From an uncultured Clostridium sp. (lineage in GTDB: Bacteria; Bacillota; Clostridia; TANB77; CAG-508), in the NCBI GenBank assembly GCA_947057875.1, contig CAMSEX010000050.1, forward strand, positions 1-8,404: a stretch of DNA of 8,404 bases, in the 5' to 3' direction. Of the stretch, positions 1 through 6,334 are shown piece by piece. The stretch's first letter is position 1; each line of letters starts with the position of its first letter. Made by a program: the position numbers and the translations under genes. The notes under the pieces are model-generated. The model was given only the letters and a program-made list of their open reading frames with translations, had not been told where the DNA came from and made no database searches.

Positions 1-1133
1 ATTGCATTCGCCTCTATTTCATTATTACCAATCACAGCGGAATTGTTAATCTCTAATTCACAATTATTATTTACATAAATTGTTGAGGTCGTTTCTTTTG
101 CTATAAACTCTCCACCTAAAATAGTTGTTTTACTTCCTTCTTGCAAATTCAAGGTCCTATTCTTACTTTCAAATACTCCACTTTCTATGGTAAGGTTATT
201 ATAATTTCGTACAATATAATTGTTTCCTTCTGCCACTATATTTCCATTCTTAATAAGCAATTTTCCTCGATTCATAATAACATGATAATCTGTATTATTT
301 GTTATTGAAAAATGATTTAAATCAAGTACAATATTCTTTGATTCAGCAATTGTTATATTTAATGTTGTTGTTGTATTTTTTAACAAATTTACTGTTGTTT
401 CTATATAATCTGGAGCAACTTTAACCGCATCTCCAATACTTGCAAAATAAGTATTTCCTATTGAAGCCTCTGCTTCCGCCCATACTGCATATAGATTAAT
501 GTTTCTATTTTCCATTAAAAAATGATCTCTTTCTTCTGTATATTCTGGTACTATTGCTGTACTACTTGTCGCCCAACCTAAAAATACAAATTTCTCCCTT
601 GTTGGGATTACTCCAAAATCAATACTTACATTTTCCCCAACCGCGTATCTTTTGCTCACAGGCACTCCTGTTCCACCGTTTGCGTTATACGAAACCGTAT
701 ATTTGGTAATTATTTGAGAACCACTTAATTCGCCGTCAATTGTTACGCTTCCATCTGGATTTAGTATTCCAATTTGCATTCCATCATAATTCAAGTTTCC
801 ACTGCTATCTGTTGTAATCACTGCCCCACTTGGAAGTTCCACTCCTTTTTCTAATTCTGATTTTACATAATCATTTGCGTTTGCAAAATTATTATTTGTC
901 ATGTAATAATCCATTTGCAATTCTGCGATTTTTAATTCAATTTCTTCCTTAATTTGAGCCATATTGTTCACATCTACTGCTTTTTGTGCCTTTCCTAAAA
1001 TGCCGTTGCTTCCTGCTACTAAATTAATTGACACACCTGCTAAAATCAATAGCACAATAATGGTTACCACTAAGGCAACCAGCGTAATTCCTGTAGTTTT
1101 GCCTAAACAATTTCCTACCTTTCTTTGTTCCAT
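1..1133 (-). CDS. Prepilin-like secreted protein with InlB-type repeat and beta-helix region (3' end outside window)
   Basis: The frame is open for 377 codons from ATG at 1131-1133 to the window edge, so the C-terminus is missing. The start is fixed by GGGAGG seven to eight bases upstream. Residues 1-15 are a short basic leader ending in Gly. A hydrophobic stretch (GITLVALVVTIIVLLILAG, 15-33) follows, as in type IV prepilins cleaved after Gly by a prepilin peptidase. The usual Glu at mature position 5 is Ala. Residues about 53-75 look helical. Residues 145-219 match the Listeria-Bacteroides (InlB B/Flg_new) repeat, with YNANGG, a central GENVS, FLGWAT and a closing LYAVW. From about 225 on, short repeating strands (VLDLNHF, LLIKNGNIV, LTIESGVF, TTILGGEFI) resemble a right-handed parallel beta-helix. 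I infer a cell-surface adhesin-like or pseudopilin-class protein. It lies beyond the terminator of the sec operon and has its own promoter. Confidence 0.82.
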   Translation of the reverse strand, partial: MEQRKVGNCLGKTTGITLVALVVTIIVLLILAGVSINLVAGSNGILGKAQKAVDVNNMAQIKEEIELKIAELQMDYYMTNNNFANANDYVKSELEKGVELPSGAVITTDSSGNLNYDGMQIGILNPDGSVTIDGELSGSQIITKYTVSYNANGGTGVPVSKRYAVGENVSIDFGVIPTREKFVFLGWATSSTAIVPEYTEERDHFLMENRNINLYAVWAEAEASIGNTYFASIGDAVKVAPDYIETTVNLLKNTTTTLNITIAESKNIVLDLNHFSITNNTDYHVIMNRGKLLIKNGNIVAEGNNYIVRNYNNLTIESGVFESKNRTLNLQEGSKTTILGGEFIAKETTSTIYVNNNCELEINNSAVIGNNEIEANA

Positions 1134-1182
1134 AAAAAATCCTCCCTTTTACTTTTTCTAACACAAACTGTGTATGATAAAA

Positions 1183-1211
1183 AGTATATCGGATTCATTT
1201 CATTATGTCAA
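1183..1211 (-). promoter_or_regulatory. SigA-type promoter of the prepilin-like gene
   Basis: Read on the minus strand, TTGACA (1211-1206) is separated by exactly 17 bases from TATACT (1188-1183). This is near-perfect housekeeping sigma spacing and sequence. Transcription would begin around 1176, leaving a leader of about 43 bases before the ATG at 1133. A small inverted repeat (ACACA-loop-TGTGT, 1161-1173) lies at the predicted 5' end of the mRNA and could form a stabilising hairpin. Confidence 0.8.
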
Positions 1212-1215
1212 TAAA

Positions 1216-1255
1216 TGTTACCAAATTGTAACCGTTGTTACAGAATTGTAATGAA
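1216..1255. repeat. Two tandem 20-bp imperfect repeats upstream of the promoter, probable operator or activator site
   Basis: The blocks 1216-1235 and 1236-1255 share TGTTACnnAATTGTAA, 14 of their first 16 bases being identical. Each contains half-sites of opposite orientation (GTTAC/GTAAC), so four half-sites begin at 1217, 1228, 1237 and 1248, about one helical turn apart. The array ends four bases upstream of the -35 hexamer. Direct repeats with about 10-11 bp half-site phasing just upstream of -35 are known for winged-helix response regulators (OmpR/PhoB class). The identity of the regulator here is inference. Confidence 0.55.
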
Positions 1256-1257
1256 AT

Positions 1258-1285
1258 AAAAAGAAACGCATTAACGTTTCTTTTT
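1258..1285 (-). terminator. Rho-independent terminator after secF
   Basis: A perfect inverted repeat of 11-base arms (1258-1268 and 1275-1285) surrounds a six-base loop. On the minus strand it begins four bases after the secF stop, and the descending arm runs into a T-rich stretch (CGTTTCTTTTTATTT). It separates the sec operon from the downstream prepilin-like gene. The stem has only a few G-C pairs, so it may be of moderate strength. Its A-rich and T-rich ends also allow it to act on the plus strand. Confidence 0.75.
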
Positions 1286-1289
1286 CAAT

Positions 1290-1937
1290 CTATTCTTCTA
1301 CTTTCTTCATTTCTTTTTCACAAATAGTCACTCGATAGGATAAATGAGCAACTGCAATCAAAATAAGGATACTAATTAACAAATCATTTACTGCAATTCT
1401 CAATACAGCAATTGTACTAACTAATATTGCTTGCAATAAAAACATTTTCCAAATAGCATTCCCAATTTGTTTAACTGCATCAATTCTAGCAAATCGGATA
1501 AACATATAAACAAATACAATCACATAAGCAATTATCATTGGCACAATATAAGGTTTTACAACATCTCTAATTCTTTTGTTAGATACTGACTTGATATTCA
1601 AATTTTCTACTGTTTTTTGAATTCCAAATCCTTCGTTTAATTTCTCAATCAAGATACTCTTTTCTTCATCTGTTATTGAAGCAACATTAATTTGTACAGA
1701 ATCGCCAAAAACTTCTAACCCTTTTACTACAAAATCTTTTTTTCCAAATGTCTCTTTACAAATTTCTCTTACTTTGTTCACATCAGCATCCACATCAAGT
1801 TTTATATTGACTGTTTCATGTTTTCCAAACATCAATGAAACATTGAAACCTTTCAAAGCCACTACAATGATTCCTGCTACAATTAGTAATATGATTCCCA
1901 AAATTACTATTTTCCCACTATTTTTTCTCGTATCCAT
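1290..1937 (-). CDS. secF: Divergent, shortened SecF-like subunit of the Sec translocase accessory complex
   Basis: SecF pairs with SecD in the membrane and supports late steps of Sec-dependent export. The 215 residues show a first membrane segment (about 8-29), an extracytoplasmic domain of about 95 residues, and three further membrane segments (about 126-148, 162-182, 185-203). Typical SecF is around 300 residues with six segments. The hallmark G-x-D-F-x-GG after the first segment is replaced by GFNVSLMFGKH, and I cannot find the usual Asp or Arg residues in the membrane part. The assignment rests on position directly behind a SecD homologue, topology and the start of the P4-like domain. 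The ATG at 1935-1937 is one base from the secD stop, and its SD (GAGGAAG, 1944-1950) lies inside secD, so translational coupling is likely. A terminator follows. Confidence 0.72.
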   Translation of the reverse strand: MDTRKNSGKIVILGIILLIVAGIIVVALKGFNVSLMFGKHETVNIKLDVDADVNKVREICKETFGKKDFVVKGLEVFGDSVQINVASITDEEKSILIEKLNEGFGIQKTVENLNIKSVSNKRIRDVVKPYIVPMIIAYVIVFVYMFIRFARIDAVKQIGNAIWKMFLLQAILVSTIAVLRIAVNDLLISILILIAVAHLSYRVTICEKEMKKVEE

Positions 1938-1938
1938 T

Positions 1939-3417
1939 CTAAACTTCCTCTATATTTTTTAAAACTGTTCTTGTAATCATAAAGTTATATAAAATACTTA
2001 AAATAATTCCCCAAAACATTGCCATTCCAATGCTACTTACCACAAAATATTGACTCAAAGTGAAAACAACTGCAACAACACAAACTGGAATTAATTTTAA
2101 GAAAAATCTCTTTTGCACCTGGTCATAATTTTTTCTAACATTTCCTGTTGCCAATAACTGTTTCATAAAAATATAATTCAATATAATAACAATAGCATAT
2201 ACCAATATTGAACTTTCTGTAATCACTGCATTTGTATAGCGAACAACAATTGAAAGTAATGCAATATAACCAATTCCCAATAAGCTAGCAAGTAATCCTG
2301 CCATTTTAAATTTCACAACCAATATAATTGAAATGAATAGTACGGTTATAACCGCAATTAGTTTTATTGTATCTACCTCATTTATGATTTCTGCTTGTAT
2401 AAAATTATCCGATTCTAGTTCATAGCTAATTGGTAACATTCCCGAATTTAGCATATCACTAATTACTTTGGCTGAATTGTAATCTTTTAAGTATTCATCA
2501 TAATTTGTTTTAGCTTGTCCCACTGCAATTTGCAACATACCAGCTGTCATTTCTTCGCCAAAATATGTGGTCATCATAGTTGTATCATCAAAAACAATCG
2601 AAACATATCTTTTTTCTGTTTCCTGTGTTTGCTCTTCTGCATTTTCTTCTGTCTCATTTTCTTCATTTTGAGTATTCTCTACTGGTGTTTCTTTATATTC
2701 TGTACTAATCTGTCTTAATTTTTCGCTGCCTTCTTTGTTAAACTCAATTTGCAAATAAGCAGTATACCCGGCCGTATTTGAAGTTACCACGGACGCTTTT
2801 TTAATATCCGAATTATCCATTAGCACAAGTCCATTTTGATAATCCACCATTTGAAACTTCCCAATCGTTGATACAATTTCCTGCACTTTATTCACTTGAT
2901 TTTCATCATTTGGTGTTTCAATAATTAAACTTCCTGTCACATTGTCTAAGCGAATATTGTATTCCGACATTCCTTGTTTCTTTAACCTTTTTTGAATTAA
3001 CTTTTTCGCTTGTTCAAAATTTTCTTTCGTCAATTTATCATCACTATTGACTTTTATCGTTCTTGTTTCTTTGGCATATGGAACCTCTTCCTGTTGCACA
3101 TCATTTTCTGCATCTTCCGCCGTTCCTGCTTCGTGCTCCGCCTCATGCTCTGCAGTTGTAGCGCTACCATTCTCCCAAACTTCGCCTTTTATATTTCCGT
3201 TCTCATCCACATACACATACTTTTCTTCCTCTGAATTATCTAATGTGTATCGCAATTCTCTGCTTCCCTTAACATCTAGCCCCAAATTGTAAGGTGCCAC
3301 TTGATTATTCCACACACCTTTTTCTTTTGTAAAAACACCCCAAAACGCAATCAGCGACAAAAGTATTACTAACAATATTGCAACTATTATCTTCAATCTT
3401 TTCAACATCTTTTCCAA
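1939..3417 (-). CDS. secD: Divergent SecD-like subunit of the Sec translocase accessory complex
   Basis: SecD is the larger partner of SecF and acts on the outer face of the membrane to complete protein export. The 492 residues show membrane segment 1 (8-29), then NLGLDVKGSREL (44-55), the counterpart of the family's LGLDLxGG. A large extracytoplasmic region follows (about 40-345), ending in LNSGMLPISYELES like the family's LxxGALPxPL. Five closing membrane segments follow (about 348-368, 371-392, 400-419, 439-460, 464-485). Two acidic low-complexity stretches (about 89-111, 245-268) look like insertions. In the fourth membrane segment the usual VDANVLIFER is replaced by a stretch reading IILNYIFMK, so the conserved Asp is absent. 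The start is TTG at 3415-3417: AGGAGG (3425-3430) is seven bases away, whereas the ATG three codons on is too far. It lies 18 bases after the HD-domain gene and one base before secF. Confidence 0.82.
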   Translation of the reverse strand: MEKMLKRLKIIVAILLVILLSLIAFWGVFTKEKGVWNNQVAPYNLGLDVKGSRELRYTLDNSEEEKYVYVDENGNIKGEVWENGSATTAEHEAEHEAGTAEDAENDVQQEEVPYAKETRTIKVNSDDKLTKENFEQAKKLIQKRLKKQGMSEYNIRLDNVTGSLIIETPNDENQVNKVQEIVSTIGKFQMVDYQNGLVLMDNSDIKKASVVTSNTAGYTAYLQIEFNKEGSEKLRQISTEYKETPVENTQNEENETEENAEEQTQETEKRYVSIVFDDTTMMTTYFGEEMTAGMLQIAVGQAKTNYDEYLKDYNSAKVISDMLNSGMLPISYELESDNFIQAEIINEVDTIKLIAVITVLFISIILVVKFKMAGLLASLLGIGYIALLSIVVRYTNAVITESSILVYAIVIILNYIFMKQLLATGNVRKNYDQVQKRFFLKLIPVCVVAVVFTLSQYFVVSSIGMAMFWGIILSILYNFMITRTVLKNIEEV

Positions 3418-3435
3418 AATAATTCCTCCTAAATC

Positions 3436-4095
3436 TTATAATAAGTTTGTATCATTAATGATTAGTTCAAACCATAAACCTAAATATTTTGCAGCTCTTT
3501 TGCTCATTTGTGTACGCTCCATAAATATTTCAAAATAGTCTATCACGGGACAAATTTTTGTATCAATTTTCAAATTTAACATCACTTTTTTATTTTCTTC
3601 ATCAATTTTTAATTCAGAATGAGTAACCGCAAAATTGACTTCATCGTGTTTATCAAATATATTTTTATCTTTTTTGGAAACCCTACTTCTATGCACATCT
3701 GATTTATCCGCTAAAATCAATGCAGCTGAAATGTCGCTTACTGCTGTTCCAGTGTTTTCATCATGATTACCAATCGCCATCATAATTTCTGTTCTGTCAG
3801 CCACATCCATTCCCATTTCCTTTAAAATATTATACGCTAGTATTGCCCCTGAATGAGCATGGTCAATTCGGTTTACCGAATTTCCAATATCATGAATATA
3901 CCCTGCAATTTTCGTAAGTTCTATTCGATGTTCTTCATATCCTAATGTTTCTAAAATGTAGGCTGCCCTAGTGGCAACCAACATACAATGTCTTTTTGAA
4001 TGTTCTGTATAACCTAAAACATCTAATTGCTTTTGAGCATTTTTCATGAGTTCATTTATTTCAACATTTTCCACAACGTCTTCAAAACTTATCAT
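3436..4095 (-). CDS. HD-domain metal-dependent phosphohydrolase of unknown substrate
   Basis: The 219-residue protein carries the HD superfamily metal site: His36, the paired His68-Asp69 in GYIHDIGNS, His79/His81 in a HAHSG segment, His111 in GNHDEN and Asp130 in LADKSDVHRSR. These residues normally bind one or two divalent metals and hydrolyse phosphate esters or nucleotides. No GYP motif of cyclic-di-GMP phosphodiesterases is present. The C-terminal 80 residues resemble no domain I recognise. It appears cytoplasmic, with no signal or membrane segment. AGGAGGT lies four bases upstream of the ATG at 4093-4095. The gene is 18 bases before secD and 75 after the TIGR04086-type gene, with a probable promoter in that gap, so it may be transcribed both from tgt and with secD-secF alone. 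The substrate is not predictable. Confidence 0.83.
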   Translation of the reverse strand: MISFEDVVENVEINELMKNAQKQLDVLGYTEHSKRHCMLVATRAAYILETLGYEEHRIELTKIAGYIHDIGNSVNRIDHAHSGAILAYNILKEMGMDVADRTEIMMAIGNHDENTGTAVSDISAALILADKSDVHRSRVSKKDKNIFDKHDEVNFAVTHSELKIDEENKKVMLNLKIDTKICPVIDYFEIFMERTQMSKRAAKYLGLWFELIINDTNLL

Positions 4096-4121
4096 TTGAC
4101 CTCCTAAAAAAACACCAATCT

Positions 4122-4155
4122 TTGATATTTTACAACAGTTTTACAAAAATATCAA
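4122..4155 (-). promoter_or_regulatory. Probable promoter of HD-secD-secF inside a 10-bp-arm palindrome
   Basis: On the minus strand TTGATA (4155-4150), a 17-base spacer and TAAAAT (4132-4127) form a good SigA-like promoter. Its predicted start is about 25 bases upstream of the HD-domain ATG. The same DNA is a perfect inverted repeat: TTGATATTTT (arm 4155-4146) and AAAATATCAA (arm 4131-4122), 14 bases apart. The -35 lies wholly in one arm and most of the -10 in the other. A dimeric repressor site is one reading. A chance product of AT-rich sequence is another. Confidence 0.5.
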
Positions 4156-4170
4156 CTATTTTTCAAAAAT

Positions 4171-4560
4171 TTATTTTAAATTCACTCCAAGAATTCCACC
4201 AATCGCGCCTCCAACAATACCTAAAACAATCATAATAAAACTATTTATAGTAAGAGAAAAGTCAAAGTTAATAATACTTGATATTAAATAAAGAATAAGC
4301 ATATAAATAAATCCCAAAATACTACCATACACAATTCCTTTATTTGCCATTTTTTTTGCCACCAAAAATCCCCCCACTAAAATGCTAAAAGATGAAATAA
4401 AAATTACTGCTGGCATAATCACATTCTCACTCACATTTGAAAAACTAAGTATCATAGATAATACTAAAATCATGATAAGTGTCAATCCAACCGAAATTGC
4501 TAAACCTTTTAACATTAACAAAAAAATATTTGAACCTGCATTTTCTTTTAATTCTTCCAT
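4171..4560 (-). CDS. Small integral membrane protein, TIGR04086-type
   Basis: The 129-residue protein has four hydrophobic segments (about 13-40, 46-67, 76-97, 103-126) and ends in a glycine-rich GGAIGGILGVNLK. Length, the KKMANKGIVYGSILGFIY centre and the terminal GxIGGxxGVN resemble the TIGR04086 family of clostridial membrane proteins, which often lie near tgt, yajC and secDF. The molecular function of the family is unknown. I infer a link to membrane protein export only from the neighbourhood. The ATG at 4558-4560 follows AGGAGGA (4574-4568) at a normal distance. It lies 54 bases after the WG-repeat frame and before the HD-domain gene. Confidence 0.78.
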   Translation of the reverse strand: MEELKENAGSNIFLLMLKGLAISVGLTLIMILVLSMILSFSNVSENVIMPAVIFISSFSILVGGFLVAKKMANKGIVYGSILGFIYMLILYLISSIINFDFSLTINSFIMIVLGIVGGAIGGILGVNLK

Positions 4561-4614
4561 AATAAAAATCCTCCTAGAAAAATTATATTTCCAAAAGGAT
4601 TTTTTATTCCTATT

Positions 4615-5136
4615 TTATTCTTCTGTTTCTTCGTTTTCTTGCTCATTTTCTATAAAATTATTGTCTACATCAATATTATTTTGATTTATTTCACTATTAT
4701 CATTGCTTATATCTTCTTGCGTTGTATTGTCTAAATCAGCTTCATTCTCTGGTTCTTCCTCTTGGCTATTTTCCTCAAAAAATCCTATTTCTTGCAAATA
4801 GCTTTCAAGTTCAAATTCCTGCTCATTATATTCTAGGTAATAAGTTGTTACTCCAGACTTCGTTTTCGCATATATTTTCGTAAAAGAACATGGAATCAAT
4901 CGGTTCGTTTTCGCATCATAAATACCATACAAATGATTATAATTTTTTACCACAATTCCTTTTATTCCTGTCGTTTCAGGAATCGTTAGTACATTATCAT
5001 GTTCATCTAACTCAACTGCTTTCTGATTAGCATTCGTATTATTAACAGTATTTTGACTTGTTGTATTTGTGCTAGAATTTTTCTTGTCGTTTTCATTTTC
5101 TGAGTTCTCAACACTTGCATTAGCAACATAGCCCAA
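4615..5136 (-). CDS. C-terminal part of the WG-repeat membrane protein, in a shifted frame
   Basis: This frame is open from 5175 to the stop at 4615-4617. It contains no ATG and no placed SD; the first usable alternative start is TTG at 5134-5136. Upstream of that TTG the frame reads SGNEIFKPVYTLGYV. This is the natural continuation of the repeat NGKTGLIDN that ends the preceding frame, so I read this as the last third of the same protein. It contains an Asn/Ser/Thr-rich linker, another WG-like unit (HLYGIYDAKTNRLIPCSFT) and an acidic Glu/Asn/Asp-rich tail of about 55 residues. All of it would lie outside the membrane. Without the frameshift the combined protein would be about 569 residues. 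As a stand-alone gene it would have poor initiation signals. Confidence 0.6.
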   Translation of the reverse strand: MGYVANASVENSENENDKKNSSTNTTSQNTVNNTNANQKAVELDEHDNVLTIPETTGIKGIVVKNYNHLYGIYDAKTNRLIPCSFTKIYAKTKSGVTTYYLEYNEQEFELESYLQEIGFFEENSQEEEPENEADLDNTTQEDISNDNSEINQNNIDVDNNFIENEQENEETEE

Positions 5137-5158
5137 TGTATAAACTGGCTTAAAAATT

Positions 5159-5175
5159 TCATTTCCGCTTGTTAT
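5159..5175 (-). other. Frameshift junction inside the WG-repeat gene
   Basis: Read as is, the frame gives LIDNKRK-stop. Removing one A from the AACAAGC stretch (about 5167-5172) gives LIDNSGNEIFKPVY, the standard order of a WG repeat, and joins the two frames into one. No canonical slippery heptamer for frameshifting is seen, so an indel mutation or sequence error is more likely than a programmed event. Confidence 0.65.
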
Positions 5176-6325
5176 CTATCAAACCTGTTTTTCCATTTAC
5201 ATTCACTGGAATAAATTCATCAAATAATAAATTGAAATTTCGTATTCCTTCTTTTCGGAAATCTTCCCCATTTTCCACACCAATGGAGTCATATTCACAA
5301 TATACAACCGTATCTCCATCGCCATTTAAAACACCAAATTTTTCGTCTTTTTTTACCTTATATAATTTACTAATCTCATCTAAAATTGTAATATCTTCAT
5401 ATTCTGTTGGTTTAATAATTGTGTTCCCTCCCTTTGAAACAATTCCAACAGAACCTTCTGCTGTTACCAAAAATTCGCTTGTATTTTGCATGTACACAAT
5501 TTTTTCATACTTCAAACTAATCAATTCTTTGCCTGCCTTCACATCCACAACACCAAAATTTCTTCCATCTCCAACCACAATCATTCCATCTGCAATTGCA
5601 GTCAAATTTTCATAAATATTGCTTATTTCTGCATAACCTGCTTTTTCAGCATACTGCGCCGCTGAGATAGCCAAACTATCCAATGAATAAATTTGTACTC
5701 GATTTTCTTGTGATACATCTAAACTCACATTAAACATTCTAGGCACTTCACTATATGACATATACAATTCGCCATCAATTAATTGGATTGGTTCCTCAAT
5801 ATAAATCGTTTCTTGAGCTTCATGTTCAGAATTTACCACAATATTTAGTTGTTTTTCGCCTGCCTCATTTGTCACAATCAATTCTGAACGAACGGTATTT
5901 TCATCTTTTTTCATATCATCCGTGTCTTCAAATTTTTCATTCAAAATATATTTTGTCACTGTATTTTGTTCTGCAATCATAGAAACCACTTCATAAGGCG
6001 TCCTTAAATAACAACTATTCGCATCTTCTGTATAATTTTTATATTCGCCTTTTTGATACGAATATCCCAACATACTAGATAATTCTTTAATATTTATATA
6101 ATTGGTATTTCCTTGCGTTTTCAAAAAATTCTGTGAAAACGCCACCTGCTTATTATCCACAAAAACCTTTTGTTTTAGCGAATCTTGATACTTCATATAA
6201 ACAATCAAACCAACCAATATTACAATTAAAAGCGTACAAATCAGAAGCACTGTCAAAACTGTTTTTTTATTTTTATTATTTCTTTCCATTTGTTCCACAA
6301 AAGAATTGCTTTCCTCTAAATTCAT
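5159..6325 (-). CDS. Membrane-anchored protein with copper-amine-oxidase-like stalk and WG-type repeats (N-terminal part)
   Basis: The 388-residue frame starts with a short charged tail and a single membrane segment (about 23-44), so the remainder is probably extracytoplasmic. Residues about 53-130 (VFVDNKQVAFSQ, INIKELSSMLGYSY) resemble the copper amine oxidase N-terminal-like domain common in Firmicutes surface proteins. A second similar unit with a LIDGELYMSYSEV core lies at about 178-215. Residues 245-385 hold four WG/KWG-type repeats (NFGVVDVKAGKEL, SVGIVSKGGNTIIKP, KFGVLNGDGDTVVY, KTGLIDN). WG repeats are thought to mediate protein or ligand contacts; the function here is unknown. The ATG at 6323-6325 has an SD, AGGAGG, that overlaps the tgt stop, nine bases away, so coupling to tgt is expected. 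The frame ends abruptly mid-repeat at TGA (5159-5161), and the repeat resumes in the +1 frame. Confidence 0.72.
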   Translation of the reverse strand: MNLEESNSFVEQMERNNKNKKTVLTVLLICTLLIVILVGLIVYMKYQDSLKQKVFVDNKQVAFSQNFLKTQGNTNYINIKELSSMLGYSYQKGEYKNYTEDANSCYLRTPYEVVSMIAEQNTVTKYILNEKFEDTDDMKKDENTVRSELIVTNEAGEKQLNIVVNSEHEAQETIYIEEPIQLIDGELYMSYSEVPRMFNVSLDVSQENRVQIYSLDSLAISAAQYAEKAGYAEISNIYENLTAIADGMIVVGDGRNFGVVDVKAGKELISLKYEKIVYMQNTSEFLVTAEGSVGIVSKGGNTIIKPTEYEDITILDEISKLYKVKKDEKFGVLNGDGDTVVYCEYDSIGVENGEDFRKEGIRNFNLLFDEFIPVNVNGKTGLIDNKRK

Positions 6326-6334
6326 AGTTTCCTC

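Noticed and set aside
964..1161. Short plus-strand open frame near the prepilin-like gene start
   Set aside because: It is antisense to the conserved prepilin leader and its SD, with no ribosome binding site of its own.
2515..3292. Plus-strand open frames opposite secD
   Set aside because: They are shadows of the secD coding sequence: low complexity, Cys/Phe/Ser-rich composition, and no SD or promoter.
4563..4603. Inverted repeat AAAAATCC/GGATTTTT overlapping part of the SD before the TIGR04086-type gene, possible translation-control hairpin or terminator
   Set aside because: The stem has two G-C pairs and a 25-base loop in very AT-rich DNA, so it would be weak and is easily expected by chance.
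5169..6327. Plus-strand open frames opposite the WG-repeat gene
   Set aside because: They lie wholly within a well-supported minus-strand gene and lack start signals and family features.
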